This document shows positions 35,857-47,807 of a stretch of 64,000 nucleotides of DNA, piece after piece. The notes under the pieces are model-generated. The model was not told the origin of the DNA. It worked only from the letters and a program-made list of their open reading frames with translations, and made no database searches. The DNA is from Panaeolus papilionaceus (Eukaryota; Basidiomycota; Agaricomycetes; Agaricales). The stretch lies in the NCBI GenBank assembly GCA_015501605.1, contig JADNRZ010000003.1:1736001-1800000 (forward strand), in the 5' to 3' direction. The translations under genes and the position numbers were made by a program. Each line of letters opens with the position of its first letter. Position 1 is the stretch's first letter.

Positions 35857-38334
35857 TTACCGACGGGTGAAAACCAACGGAACGTTGACGGGTCTGTAAA
35901 AATGGTCAGATGGACATGCTCAACTGTTACAGCCTGACTTCCTACGCACGTCAGGGAGATACCAGCTCGCGTATTGAGCACCCTCGCTTTGCGTTCATTA
36001 AAAGTCTCATTGACGAACTGAGGTTCTTCTTTGACGGTGATCTTGTATTTTGAGACCATCAGTGTCAGGGCAGCAATGCCTTCGGTTTCGGAAAACCTGT
36101 AGAGATGGCAGCTTAGATACAGCCAAAACGAAGGCGTGGGCAAGATGTAATCATTGAAGACTTGACGCACTTTCGACCGATGCATGCACGAGGTCCTAAG
36201 AAATTCTTTTATAAGATGGTTACATCATCAACGAAGGAAGCCATGCTTACCAGAACTAAATGGAAGGAATGCATCCCTTGGCCAATCGGGCTTCAGGAAC
36301 CGTGAAGGATTGAATGATTCCGGTTCCGGCCAATAGCGCGCTATCGAAAGTGTATTTAGTTTAAGTCCTTAATATTCATTTGGTGAACTGACGATTGTAG
36401 TGGAGACCGGCAGTCGAAATTGTCACGTAGGTCCCCTTCGGTATGGAGACAGATTTTGTGTCGCCTTGAATATTGCTGGTACTTAAGACAGTATCTTCCA
36501 TGGCCTGTTTAGGGATCTCGGTAACCTGGAGGGTTGTGTCAGATCTGTGATTCGTTCCGGTTCATTGACAAGCGGCCTAACTGGTGGGAATAGTCTCAGA
36601 GTCTCATAGAACACCCTGCAGACGAAAATGAGTTGCGCTCGTTATGTAGGCTCATCATGTTGACTCACGCCATAGAGTATGTCAAGTGCTTCATGTCATC
36701 ATACGTCTTGGCGAGAAATGTTGAATTATTATTAGACCTCTTGAGCGCAATACGGCTTCACTTACCGGCTCGCGACCATCTGCTAATACTGATTTGATAT
36801 GCTGGTGCAACTTCTCTTGCTCATCCTGGTACAGTGCTAACAGTCCAAACGTAAATGCAAGTGTGTGCGCTGTGGTCTAAGATAGGAATATTAAGCGAGG
36901 AAAAAAGAGACAAATAAATTTCAAGGACTTGCCTCATGGCCAGCAAGAAGGAAGACGAAGATATTCCCTGCCTCGCATCAGGTAGATGGATTCGACAAAT
37001 AACTGGACTCCTTACCCATAAGCTCGTCTTCAGTCAACGTCGTTCCATCCAAAGACTGAAAGTTGGCACTCAGTAGACTGCTGAATAAGTCATACCGGTC
37101 AACCTTAGCTTCTTGAACACGTTGCTGGATCATTTCGGACATATATTTCTGTCAAGCGCAATCCGTGAGCTGCCCTTAGGTATCCACAAAGCGTTGCATA
37201 CCTTCAGCTCATCTACTGCTTGAAATGCGGCATGAGTGCGGTTGGTGAGGTGCATAGTCCACTTTGGGAGCAATAAAGGAATGAAATAGTCTGTGCTTTG
37301 AATATGAAGAGCATCTTTGAATGACATCGTATGGCCAGAGGGAATTGCTTCGTCATCTGCCCAAGATATGTCACGTCCAAATCCTAGATTCATGGGTTAG
37401 GAAGGAGCTCCATGAAATATCAATTTATTTACCTGCGACACTGATGATGAATAAGGCAATCTGAGAATGTGGTTAGGGCGACAAGAGCAAACATGAATCC
37501 AGAAGCTTACAGGCAAAGTAATTTCAACAACATGATTCACGACGATGGATTCTTTACCCTTCCAGACCTCATTGAACAAGCCAATCATGGCTTTAACGCT
37601 TTCATCCCAAACTAGTTTATTATTGCGCTGTTGGTTCGTTAGACTGTGTGCACAGACCCGACAGTTAGCAACACACATCTGAGTAAGCCGGTGCACATAT
37701 TTTTCGATACTTCTTCCACTCATCGCCTTCGGAAGCAACAATATTATTTCCATAAAGAGCGAGGGTCCGGTAGAGATGCATCGGTTTCGGAAAACGCGCT
37801 CGCGAGAGATTGACTTCCTGTTATAAGATAAATTTCGGGCACATGGCGTCAGAGGAAGTTACGAACCTTGGCAGCAGCAGCATCGGCTAGTATAATGAAC
37901 GTCTGTGCCTCTGGCAAGACGCTTACCTGCATATGCATAAACATGAGTATGCTAGTCATGTAGGAAAAAGCTCACTAAAGAGCGGATGTCGCATCCATCC
38001 GCGAGAAATGCTGAGGCGATACAGACATTAACATGCTTGATCCATTCGAGTGAAAATAGGCTCACGAGAATGCTTGTTTTCAAAGGCGTAATTGCTACCT
38101 CGAACAATACCTGGCATTCTTTTTGCGATAACTCTATCTAGCATGCCCCATGGTGCGAAGGCCACTCGAGTTCCAGGATGATTACTATCGCAAAGACCAG
38201 GTCAGTCAAATCGACAGCATGCTGGAATATATGCATGATACATACTGAATGTTTTGGATGGCCTTCCTAAACGCGAGGCTCTTCCGCAACACATAAAAGA
38301 TAAAAGATGTCAGCAGTAGGACGAGGGTAGGCAT
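35857..38334 (-). CDS. Cytochrome P450 monooxygenase, copy 2
   Basis: Close paralogue of the P450 gene just downstream, with the same exon order. It starts MPTLVLLLTSFIFYVLRKSL at 38334. Shared landmarks include NHPGTRVAF, the ASEGDEWKKYRK block, FVFLLAGHETTAHTLAF in helix I, YETLRLFPPV in helix K, and the haem loop FSSGPRACIGRK, split by an intron near 36250. The helix I intron after GHE begins GCAAGT (near 36933), a GC-AG intron, where copy 1 has GT. As in copy 1, the last short exon after a TTTTACAG acceptor near 35895 gives ISLTPVNVPLVFTRR and a stop at 35857-35859; reading through it instead yields an unrelated tail. Conserved ends in both copies support this model. The function is likely oxidation of a lipid or secondary metabolite; the substrate is unknown. 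Confidence 0.9.
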
Positions 38335-40445
38335 TTGAGGTCAAGGCAAATGAAGAGGTTGACTGTCCCAATTGGTTTAAACCACTTTATAAATGGGTGT
38401 CATATCTTCTAAATATAATCATCAAGGGGTCCTATATTTTCGATCATCCTGAGAGTTGTTGTGAGTTTTATGGTAGTCCTAGTGTGGTGGATCTATCACG
38501 ATTGTCGGAACTTGACTTGTGTCGTCACATTGTGCAGATCTGAGAAATGGCGAGCTGGATCGCTTCTCGTGCAGTCCTTTGCCGCATTGGGCGTCCGTAT
38601 CCCGCCGAAGTAGGTCGGAGAAGTTGTTTTAATCCTAAGAAGAACAGCGTCAGGAGTTGGGTCGACACACAATGAAGGCTAAAAACAAGCCTCATGAAAG
38701 ACCGAAGCAATGGCTCTTGAACGTATTCCGATTCTTGGTCATCGAGATGCGCCGAACTCATCCAGCATGGTCAGATTGGGGCGTAAACTCACAGGATGGG
38801 TGCATCGCACAGACTCGGAGTCTTGCTCATTCGCGACACAGGATTTGATAGTTATATTCCCGGAGGGTCGCAATGAATCCAGCGGATGATTTGTCATGAC
38901 ATACAAACCCCAGTCTGCAGCGCTCAAATTGGTTCATGTCACATCAGCGCCCTCACCTTTCCCTTGATGTTTTCGTTTTTCGACGGCGTAAAACTATGTG
39001 CAAGGCTAGAAGTCGAGGCCAGTTCGACCGTGAAGGCCATCTTATAAGGTTAGAGTGGGGAATGGATTTGAAGAACACAAGTTGGAATCTATGAAAAGGA
39101 TAAATCAAGTAATCATACCATCTATGTGAAATTTTCATTCACACTGAGTTTAGTAGTCAGCTCCCGAAATGAGTTGACCCGCTGAGCATACTCCGAGTCT
39201 GGAGTGAATGTTATGCAGCGGTTCAATGTGAAGCAGTTACCATTTTCGGGCGCTTCAACTTGAGAGTCTTCGAGCTGTGACGTTAGGCCTTGTGGAATCT
39301 GGAAGTACAATTTACTTTGCCAATCCCAGACTAATCGCGGCCATAACCTTGTTCTTGAACGGAGGGAGGTATGGAAGCACGAGTCCACCAGAGGGGAGCT
39401 CAATTTGCCGTCTAATATTGTAACAATCCGTGATCAAAGTACTTTGCGCACAAGTTAGCAATACACCTCATGGCGTTATGCATTGTCTTCTGGAGCAGAG
39501 GCAACAAGCAACAGGCGGTACATAGGAGGCAAAAAAAAGTAACCAGCCATTGGGCCTCATTGGGTGTTACGCATTGTGGTGACGTCACGAGTCACGCCAA
39601 CTAATTCCAGTCACTGGCAGTGGTCCCTCGTTCGGAAGTGCTGCACTTGTTGCGGCTGGTATTCAGACAAATCTCCCGAGTCATCCGGAGAGCAAATATT
39701 AGTTCTGGTTCTCCTGACTAAGTATATCTTGTCAGATGGTGCCCAATGTCTTCACTTTCATAAGAATAGTTCAACTTGGAGCCATCATTCCGCCATCCAC
39801 GCAAGTACATTCAGCCTCGTCCATACATACTACAAGTCAACCGTTGATGTTTCGTTCGACTGTTCACAGAATAACTCTCTCCAACTTACGAGGACTTATT
39901 GATTCACGTTTCAGCCAGCCCTCATAGTGGGTGACTTCATGCCACATGCCGAATTCCCAACCAACATTCTTCGGAATCATTATCAAAGGATGCAGTACGG
40001 TTTCGTTCACCAATCTCAGTGAAGTTTACCAAGTTTAAAATATGTGATGATTTTCACAACTTATTGCTCTTTCTTACGTGCGGCCGAATCAACTTTGCGT
40101 GAAGAAGTGAGAGGTCGTGAGATCAGTGAACCATGCCGAGTCTGATGTTATGGTTGAAACCAACCGATTGGTGGCAATCACTGCCATCACCTAGCAAAAA
40201 ACGATGGAGGGCAGAACATTCGTAGAACCCACCCTGGTATACTTCAGATGATACAAAGTTATATATATATAAGTGTAACGATGTTCGATATGAGTCGGGG
40301 TTCACATCATTCGCCTTCATCCCACATCCGCTCGCTCCCCCTCCCTCTTCCTTGCTCAACCTTTTCTCTCACTTTCTCGTGCGTCGTAGGCTTATTCGGC
40401 ATTCGGTCCCTCTTCCATTACAGTCTGAGAGCTTTGGAAAAGGAG
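38335..40445. other. Gene-poor stretch
   Basis: About 2.1 kb without a supported gene. A 93-codon minus frame (39403-39122) and a 112-codon plus frame (39564-39902) have no domain or splice partners. Pyrimidine-rich DNA and a TATATATATA run near 40260 precede the next gene and may form its promoter. Confidence 0.45.
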
Positions 40446-42352
40446 ATGGCGTCCTCTGAACTCCTAGCGGACACACATAAGGTTGCAATGAGCTTGATAG
40501 CTACGAAGGTATATATCTCATATCATGCATATAAAGCACGGCTAGCTCATATATCACCTCATTTTCTTGGTTAGTATGCGACGGGTTAGTACAAACCGTG
40601 ACATGAGAGTTCAAAATCTCATTTTCTTCAAGTGGCATCTGCTACACTGTTGCTTTGGGACATGTTCCTCACTTTCGAGTTGGAAGTATGGATGCCTTAG
40701 ATTCTTAGCAAAGCCTCCTCATTTATTTTTCTTGGCATATAGCTGCGTCGAGTATGGTTCGCACCAAAAACCCTAGGGACCACGTTATTCCTTCTGGTGT
40801 GTTAGCACCCCATCCGGATGATACTGCGATTTCTGACCTTGAAACATCACAAGAATCGTTACATCCCTTTGTTTCTATTCATGCTGGATCTTTACGGTAA
40901 GTGCAGTGCTGTAACACGCGTATTTTCTTTTCGTTCGCCATCTTATAATCGAAATCTGATAAACTGTTACTGGAGAAAACAGCCCAATTCGTTCGAGGCT
41001 CCTCCTCCGATGTAAGTTGCATTCTGATGGACAGTGCATCTAAAAATACACGCTAATAATAGGCGATTAGTTGTAAGTAACTGCGCTTTCGTTGTCCCTC
41101 TAGCTCGACTGTCGATCTGACCTTGGTCTCCAACTTGAAGCTGTCGAGGGTATCAGATAGCTTCCACTGTGCTTCAACTGATATCGATCTCTATCGTCGA
41201 AAGTATATTCCCGTGCTTGTATTGGGTAATACCCAGGTTCTCATCCACATATTCTAGGCGTGCTTGTGATGAGGACCAACGCTTTATATCAAAATAGAGC
41301 CCTATTTATCCTGCTAATAGGCCTATGTTGCGTGGGTGCCTCGGCCAATGATTTCGGTGCATTTTTATTTTTGTTCTCATCACCATCATTCCCTCAGATT
41401 TCTATGATCAATATGCTCTGCATATTCTTGCTTCTGCTTCATGCTGAGATTCGTGAGTCCGCACCTCTCTTTGGTCCACGCCCCCTGCAAACGAATTGCT
41501 GCCATTATAGTCAGTCCCGCAACTAGTTATGGTGTTAGAGGTTGTGTCTCTGCATGTCTGAAGTCAATTTGTCGACCTCTGGTCATTGGGTTTTGGGTCC
41601 CGTTCTTGTTCTTTGAAACGCGTGAGTCCGCACTCCAATTTGCCACACGACTTGAATTTTGACGAACCTAGTTGTTTTTTTCTTGACCATTTGGAAGTCG
41701 TATACGTCCTTTGAATCATGTTTGTGGTAAATCTTGATTCCATTCATAATTCGTCTTGAATTCCTTTTAAAGTCAGGCGTTGCCGAAGACCTGGTCAGGA
41801 AACCCTTGTGGAACTTATGCTTCGAGATGGTGGTTGTCGATCGTTTTATGGTGTAATATACTTGCTGACATTGATATTAGGGCTAATTTACTATGTCGGT
41901 CCGTCCACTGCTGTGCTGATACCTCTGCGTTTTCTGATTGACGCTTCTCATTTGTACTGCCTGCTCAGTGATTATGGGTTCGTGCATTTCTGATTTCGAT
42001 GACCACCTACTGATGTCGGGTTTCTCAGGCGTGTCTTTGTGCAATTTTATGATTTGGATAATTGATCCATTCGCATCATACCTAGCAGTTGGTTTACTGA
42101 AAAGTCTACAAGCCACAATCTGTTCACGGTAATGTACTCTTGAAATATCGAAAAGTCGTTCCTCCCTAATGTTGGAAGGTTTACAGAATGCTCCTCAATC
42201 TGCGTGGCATGCTCGAACGACGGCGAACTGCCGCGACCGGAACGGGTGTCCAATTCACCCAAACGGCCACCGTTGATCTGGACAATCTTCGACCGCTGAC
42301 AACTTTCATGGATCTCAACGAGGATCACACGGCTTCAACCATCCTACAGTAA
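40446..42352 (+). CDS. DUF6533-family seven-helix membrane protein, copy A
   Basis: Member of the Agaricomycete DUF6533 family, which has a GPCR-like layout; function unknown. It starts MASSELLADTHKVAMSLIAT at 40446. The next exon near 40632 reads VASATLLLWDMFLTFELE, the family's core helix. Then VRRVWFAPKTLGTTLFLL joins NRYIPLFLFMLDLYG across a 60 bp intron (about 40796-40855) whose retention would give a false stop. Later exons give VLVMRTNALYQNRALF (41260), SACLKSICRPLVIGFWVPFL (41550), the helix LLTLILGLIYYV (41850), and WIIDPFASYLAVGLLKSLQA, followed by RMLLNLRGMLERRRTAAT. The exon near 41070-41220 is the least certain part. It faces a paralogue tail to tail. Confidence 0.82.
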
Positions 42353-43173
42353 TCCTAACGGCCCCACAGTTCGATCAATTTCACTTATTTAATCATGTAT
42401 TTATTGGAAGTTATGACACGAATGTAATATGATTCAGACGGGCAGACTTACCTCCTTGGTCCGTTGGTCTACCCAGTCTACTGAGTCACTGGGGGATATC
42501 TCTCATGTGCAAGCTTGAAATCGGCGTTATGCCAGCGTCATGGATGCTGCGGACTGCTCAAGAAAAGTGAAGTATGATGAATTGTGGGTCCAGCGTGCAC
42601 CACTCGGTGGTATTCTCGTAAATATTAAAATAATTCAAACATTCAAAGCAGTCTCATCTCTCGCTCGACTCATTACAAGAATTCCCTTGGATGAAAACAC
42701 CCGATTGTGAGCGCGTGTACTGCGGACTGTATGTAGGCGCTCCGTTGCTTCTCACCAGCGGTTCGTCGCATCTGAATCCAATTTAAAGACGGCCCGAATG
42801 TGCAATCTTAACACCCGCGTCATCTATGCCTTTGGTTACATTCGATCGTTATGCACCGGCCGCCCACTCAGAATATAACTGCCAAACATCACATCATCAC
42901 TCGTTGAAACACGAGACAAAATATTTATGATTGGGGTGCATTTTTTGTCTATAATATCGTTAAAAATAAATATTTACAGTGCCATAACCTGAACGGAATG
43001 TGTATGTATTTTAAGTACTGAATTCCCATCAACATCCCACAATACCATAAATACGAGGCATCACTTCCGATCTCAGTGGACCATCTAGAAAGAAGCTTTC
43101 CACAGCTCCATCTTCTTACCCATGGAGGGAGCAAAGGCTGTAGACCTCATCACCAGATGTACTTTGTGGAGCG
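42353..43173. other. Intergenic between convergent paralogues
   Basis: About 820 A/T-rich bases between the stops of two DUF6533 genes. No gene is seen, and I did not find a hairpin or shared repeat by eye beyond the genes themselves. Confidence 0.45.
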
Positions 43174-45118
43174 TTATGCTTCGATGGACCGTGATTCCTT
43201 TGTCTTTAAAACTTCAGATCTGTTGTGAGGGCTCGATTTCGGTCCTGCGGATGCTTCGAAGGTTGACGCCGATAATTGTAGCATCGTTCCTCCTGGCTCT
43301 AGCATGCCACGGATGTTCAACAGTAGCCTGCCATTTCAAGATGTTATGGTCAATGTATAGCGTTGTGAGAAAAGCAAGCGAACCTTGAGCAGATGGTAGA
43401 TTGTAAACATTTCAACAAGCCCACAGCGACATAAGAAGCGAACGGATCGACAATCCAGATCAGAAAGTTAGCGATTGATACCCCTGATCAGAGCCGGTGA
43501 TTAATTAAAAGGGTGAGCGGTAGAAAACATACAACGTACCCATAATCACTGGAATCCAACAGGGTTCGAATGAGAACACACCTCGTGAAAAATGAGCCAT
43601 GACACACTCACCCAGGTAATATACCAAGCCTAGTGTGTCATTCATGGCGTAAGCTCTTGCCTCGATAAAAGCCAATAAACGACTCACCATCCCGGACAAT
43701 AATCTCCATGAAGGTAGAGGAGCGTCCTGGAAGTCGTGTCCTTCTGGCTGTTGCAGCATCTAGCTCCCTTCAACTCTCTAATGAATACATGAATGAAATA
43801 CTCACAGGTGCGAAATGTTGTACAAGACTTCATCACAGTCAGAAAAAAAACGACTGGGTGCGCTATCAGAACTGTTACAAGAGCCGATGGTGGGTGGTAC
43901 TCACGAGTTTCGAAGAAAAGAAACGGAGTCCAAAAAGCAATGATTAACTTTTTACATACTGGGCGAGCGCATCCTATGATGCACCCACTCACACCCAATG
44001 AAGAGCCGGGCGAGACTAGAGTAGTACCGTGTCATGCCCTAAGTAAGTAAAACGTGTCTGGGATAGCGCATTGAATCTGATTCCGACGCACCAGTTTCCA
44101 AAGATTGGGTCAAAACGACAAAGATGACCAGTATGTTGAGGACAGAAATCTACAATCCGCATGTAACGCAGTAATTATGGCGATACATAGTCAGTACAAC
44201 AGAAATATTGGCAGATCCAATTAACTCACCAAAGACAGGATTGCTAAGATTAGGAGAAGAACTTTGTTTTGATATAAAGCGTGAGTCCGTATAACGAGTA
44301 CAGCTGATGACTGGTTTAGTCATATTGTCCCGATGTAACAAGTTGAGACGTATCTCACTTTCCACGATGACGATTGAAAATAGCTGAAGAACTGTCGAGG
44401 AGATCAAGTAATCCTTGCAGCTAATGGTGTCAGGCGTTCGAGCGGTAAGTAGATGTTATACTCCTGACAGAGTTGCGCTTACAACTACAAAGCTTTAATT
44501 CATAAAAGAAAAAAGTCGAGAGAGGCAGACTGACCTTCGCAGACGAATCCATTAAGAAATTGGCTAGCAGAAACTATTCAGCTTCATGGGGAAGGGAGAG
44601 GTATTGAAATTTGTACCATATATGTCAAGCAGGAAAAGAAATGGCACAAAATATCGGTTCTGCAAACATGTGCAAGGGAAAACAGGTCAGTGAACACAAC
44701 CTAAATCATTTTCAGGACTTTTCAGACAGGGACATACCAGAAAAAACAAAGTTGTTCCAAGTGTCTTTGTTGCCGCCCACACACGGTGAACCTGTGATCG
44801 CGATGTATTTTAAGTCAACGAGGTTCCGTCAAATTTATTTGAAAAAACTCCCTCACCTCTAGATCCAAAGTAATGAGCATATCCCAGAGCAACAATGTCA
44901 TCGATGCCACTGAATATTAACTTTAGAAATCAAGCATACGGAAGAAGGACATTCTTGGTTGGATATGGAGGTCCTTACTAACCAGTTGCATACTAACAGA
45001 GTTACACGAGTCAGCACTCAGCCTGTAGGTTTATGTTGGATGCAGAATTTCTGACCTTTGTATCTACGAGGCTTTGAATAATGGCCAAAACCTCTGAAAG
45101 AGCACTGCTCTGATCCAT
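43174..45118 (-). CDS. DUF6533-family seven-helix membrane protein, copy B
   Basis: Paralogue of the gene at 40446, on the opposite strand. It starts MDQSSALSEVLAIIQSLVDT at 45118. After an intron come VASMTLLLWDMLITLDLE (near 44890), VHRVWAATKTLGTTLFFL, and NRYFVPFLFLLDIYG (near 44640). Next are CKDYLISSTVLQLFSIVIVE and VLVIRTHALYQNKVLLLILA (near 44270), GVSGCIIGCARPVCKKLIIA (near 43990), the segment MEIIVRDG (near 43700), and WIVDPFASYVAVGLLKCLQS. The end is LLLNIRGMLEPGGTM to a stop at 43174. All blocks follow copy A in order, including the F-L-(L/F)|NRY intron. Exon borders between 43500 and 43800 are approximate. Confidence 0.8.
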
Positions 45119-47807
45119 GCTCAAGTTGAGGGAATAACAGTACAGGGATGACGGTGGTCGTGATCGATATCGAAAGTCGGTTTCTTCTGTCGTTCCTGTA
45201 GACACAAGGTAGGAAACATCCATGGGATACTACATGCATCTTATATCCCAACATGTGCTGTGCCTACAAAAACAGCCTCTCCAAGGTTGGTGGCACATGG
45301 TGGGTCCCATTCGAAGGCCTCCGAACTATTAGGAGCTTGAGGAGGGCTTAATTCAGCCACATTTAAACAGATCCGATGACGTTCATCAGTGTTTCGACGC
45401 GCCCACCATGAAGCGTTTATAGACATATTTTGTGTTATTAGGAGGTGTGATGAATGCGTTGGGACAAATCATTAGCAACCGAGCTTGATTCCAAGCCAGC
45501 TTGAACTTGTATGACACTTCTAGTTGGCCACTGTTGCTTCTCCTCTGGCGCTGACAACATCAGGTTGGTTTGTGACCACATATTGGTTTGCTGTGAAGGA
45601 CTACATGTACGGCCTAACAGGACGAAAGAGTATATGTAGGTTATGTGTATTCATGAGGGACGCTGTAGAAGCCGTTGATGCCAGTGACTCTTGATACTGA
45701 TCGAGTTTGCGGGCACTTGGAACTCAGCCCTGGAACGCACTATACTTAACTCTTCATCGCGACGGTGATCCTGATCAGCGAGTATTGATAAACAAAAAGT
45801 GGAGACAAAACCCCTAGAGATTTCGTCACGAGAGGTATCAAAGATGCAGCATACTAGTGACAGCTAGCCACCACCCTTCAGCCAGGGCCTCTGTTGTGGT
45901 TTTCCTGCTACTCTCTCCATCCCGGAGACGATACGAGTACAACCAAGCAACCAGGGGTTCTCCTCATAGCACAGACAAATATCTAAGATATTGCGTCCAG
46001 CGAAAGTGAGAATCTTTGAGAGACGTCGGTGGCGGAGCTCATTTTCTCTGGTTTCAACCAAGAGCTGATATGACGGCATCCCACCTGCCGATGGACTTCA
46101 GATTCCCAGATATCGGAGTATTATCATGTACATATATTCCCCTTCATAGTTTTGGGGTCTGATGGATTGAGCGAGTCGGGAATAAATCCGATAAGAGTGA
46201 TACATTCCGGGAACGTCGTAACACCCTCAACTCTAGATCTGAGCGACTTCGAAGGCCAAGCACAAAAATGAGTGCGCGTCATGTTTCCGGAAATTGGCGG
46301 CCCGGGCGTAGTAAGTTAGTTATCTTTGATATTTGAGTGTGCGGTGCCTCTTACATTGTAAGAAGAAAGACCTCAATGCAGCACGAGGCCATTGGGGCGT
46401 TCAATGAATTATGATGCAAATATGTGTCTGTAAGCTCGACTTCCATACATCAATCGTGCTTTTTATTTCAATACACTTATCTACGAGAGAGATAGGAACA
46501 ATTTTACAATAACCTCTTCGCGGTCAGCCCCTTCAATGTGATCAATGTCCTCTAGATCTATTGAATCGAGCTAACGTATCGTGTGAGGATGCCAAAAGCA
46601 CCGTGAGAACGAACGGTGGCCCTAAGTGCAAACCAGCGTACTTAGTCGGTCATGAAAACATATTTCCGTAAAATGTCTCGAAGTGCAAGCCATATTCACA
46701 TTTGATTCGTTCGAAAATGAATAGAACGACACAAGTGAATCCCTCTTGAATGAGACGCTCAACCATAAGTCCCATTCGCCATCGGGACTCCTAGTACTCC
46801 CAGTCGATCGATAATCCATCTGAATGGGAAAGTCTAAGCATGCAGGTTGAGTTTCTCGCATCCATTAGAGATATCCTTTCAGCCTTTGAAGTCGCATTTT
46901 AGCAATGCCAAATTGCGTCTGAGTACTTAGCTGAGGTCGAATCTGTGCCAGTGCGAGTAAGGGGTTCATAAGCCAAATGTAGATTCACAACAGAAAAACC
47001 CCAGAAATATTTGACAGTTCGTATAAAAAGCTTTCTCCAGTAAAACATTAGGCTTTGGTCTCGCATACTCTCCACCAGGTTTAATGTACCGCCCTGGCAC
47101 TTCCTGTATAATGATGCGAGCCCATCGGATGGAATAAGAATAATAATACATGTGCTATTTTCCCTTTGGAGCGGTGGTTTGTACTATGATGCGACCGCAG
47201 CGCATCATGAGGTTCGAAAATTTTCAATACGTGCACAATCAATTCTCTAATAGTGCAACAGCCCTCACGCCCACACGTTGCGTATGAATGATTTAAATTT
47301 ATGACTTTTTATGACGAGATGCATTCCCTAACCTCTCGAGGGCGTACCTCACCTCCGTGAAGAAATATAATTATATAGGACTGCGCGCCTGAAGACATGG
47401 TGACGAGGAGCCCCGGGTGCATTGGGGGCGCAGGTCGCGCGCAAGCCTAGCGTCTTCGACGACAATATAATGACACCTTATACTAAACAATTGACGCGCC
47501 GCGCCGACATCTTTCTCGAATAAAAAATAAAAAGACATGATCACAAGTTTGAGTTCATGTGCGCGCCCACGCAAGTTCCGTTGTCTAATGGACATGGATG
47601 GATTCCGATGGACTTTTCAGTATCCGTATATTCTGAGCATAGCCAGGCATAGCCGTGGAAGATAGCAATAGATATTAGACGCTAGCCAACTTAATAGTAA
47701 CCCACCACCAATCACATCTCACGAATCGGCGCGTACCCCGATTGGGAAACACGTGACGCAACACGAACCGGGAGTCCGGGACCCAATCAAAAAAAGTAAC
47801 AGTTGGT
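45119..47807. other. Long gene-poor stretch
   Basis: About 2.7 kb. Several 60-79 codon frames on both strands were read and none shows a domain, a signal peptide or plausible splicing. No tRNA T-loop with paired stems was found. This may be degenerate accessory DNA. Confidence 0.45.

Noticed and set aside
35742..35960. Long C-terminal extension of P450 copy 2
   Set aside because: It disappears when the conserved last intron is removed, giving the same LVFTRR end as copy 1.
40796..40855. In-frame TAG suggesting copy A of DUF6533 is a pseudogene
   Set aside because: Removing a 60 bp GT-AG intron joins FLL to NRYIPLFLFML, as in copies B and D, so the stop is intronic.
45119..47807. Several short frames in the long gene-poor stretch
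   Set aside because: All below 80 codons with no domain, start context or splice partners.
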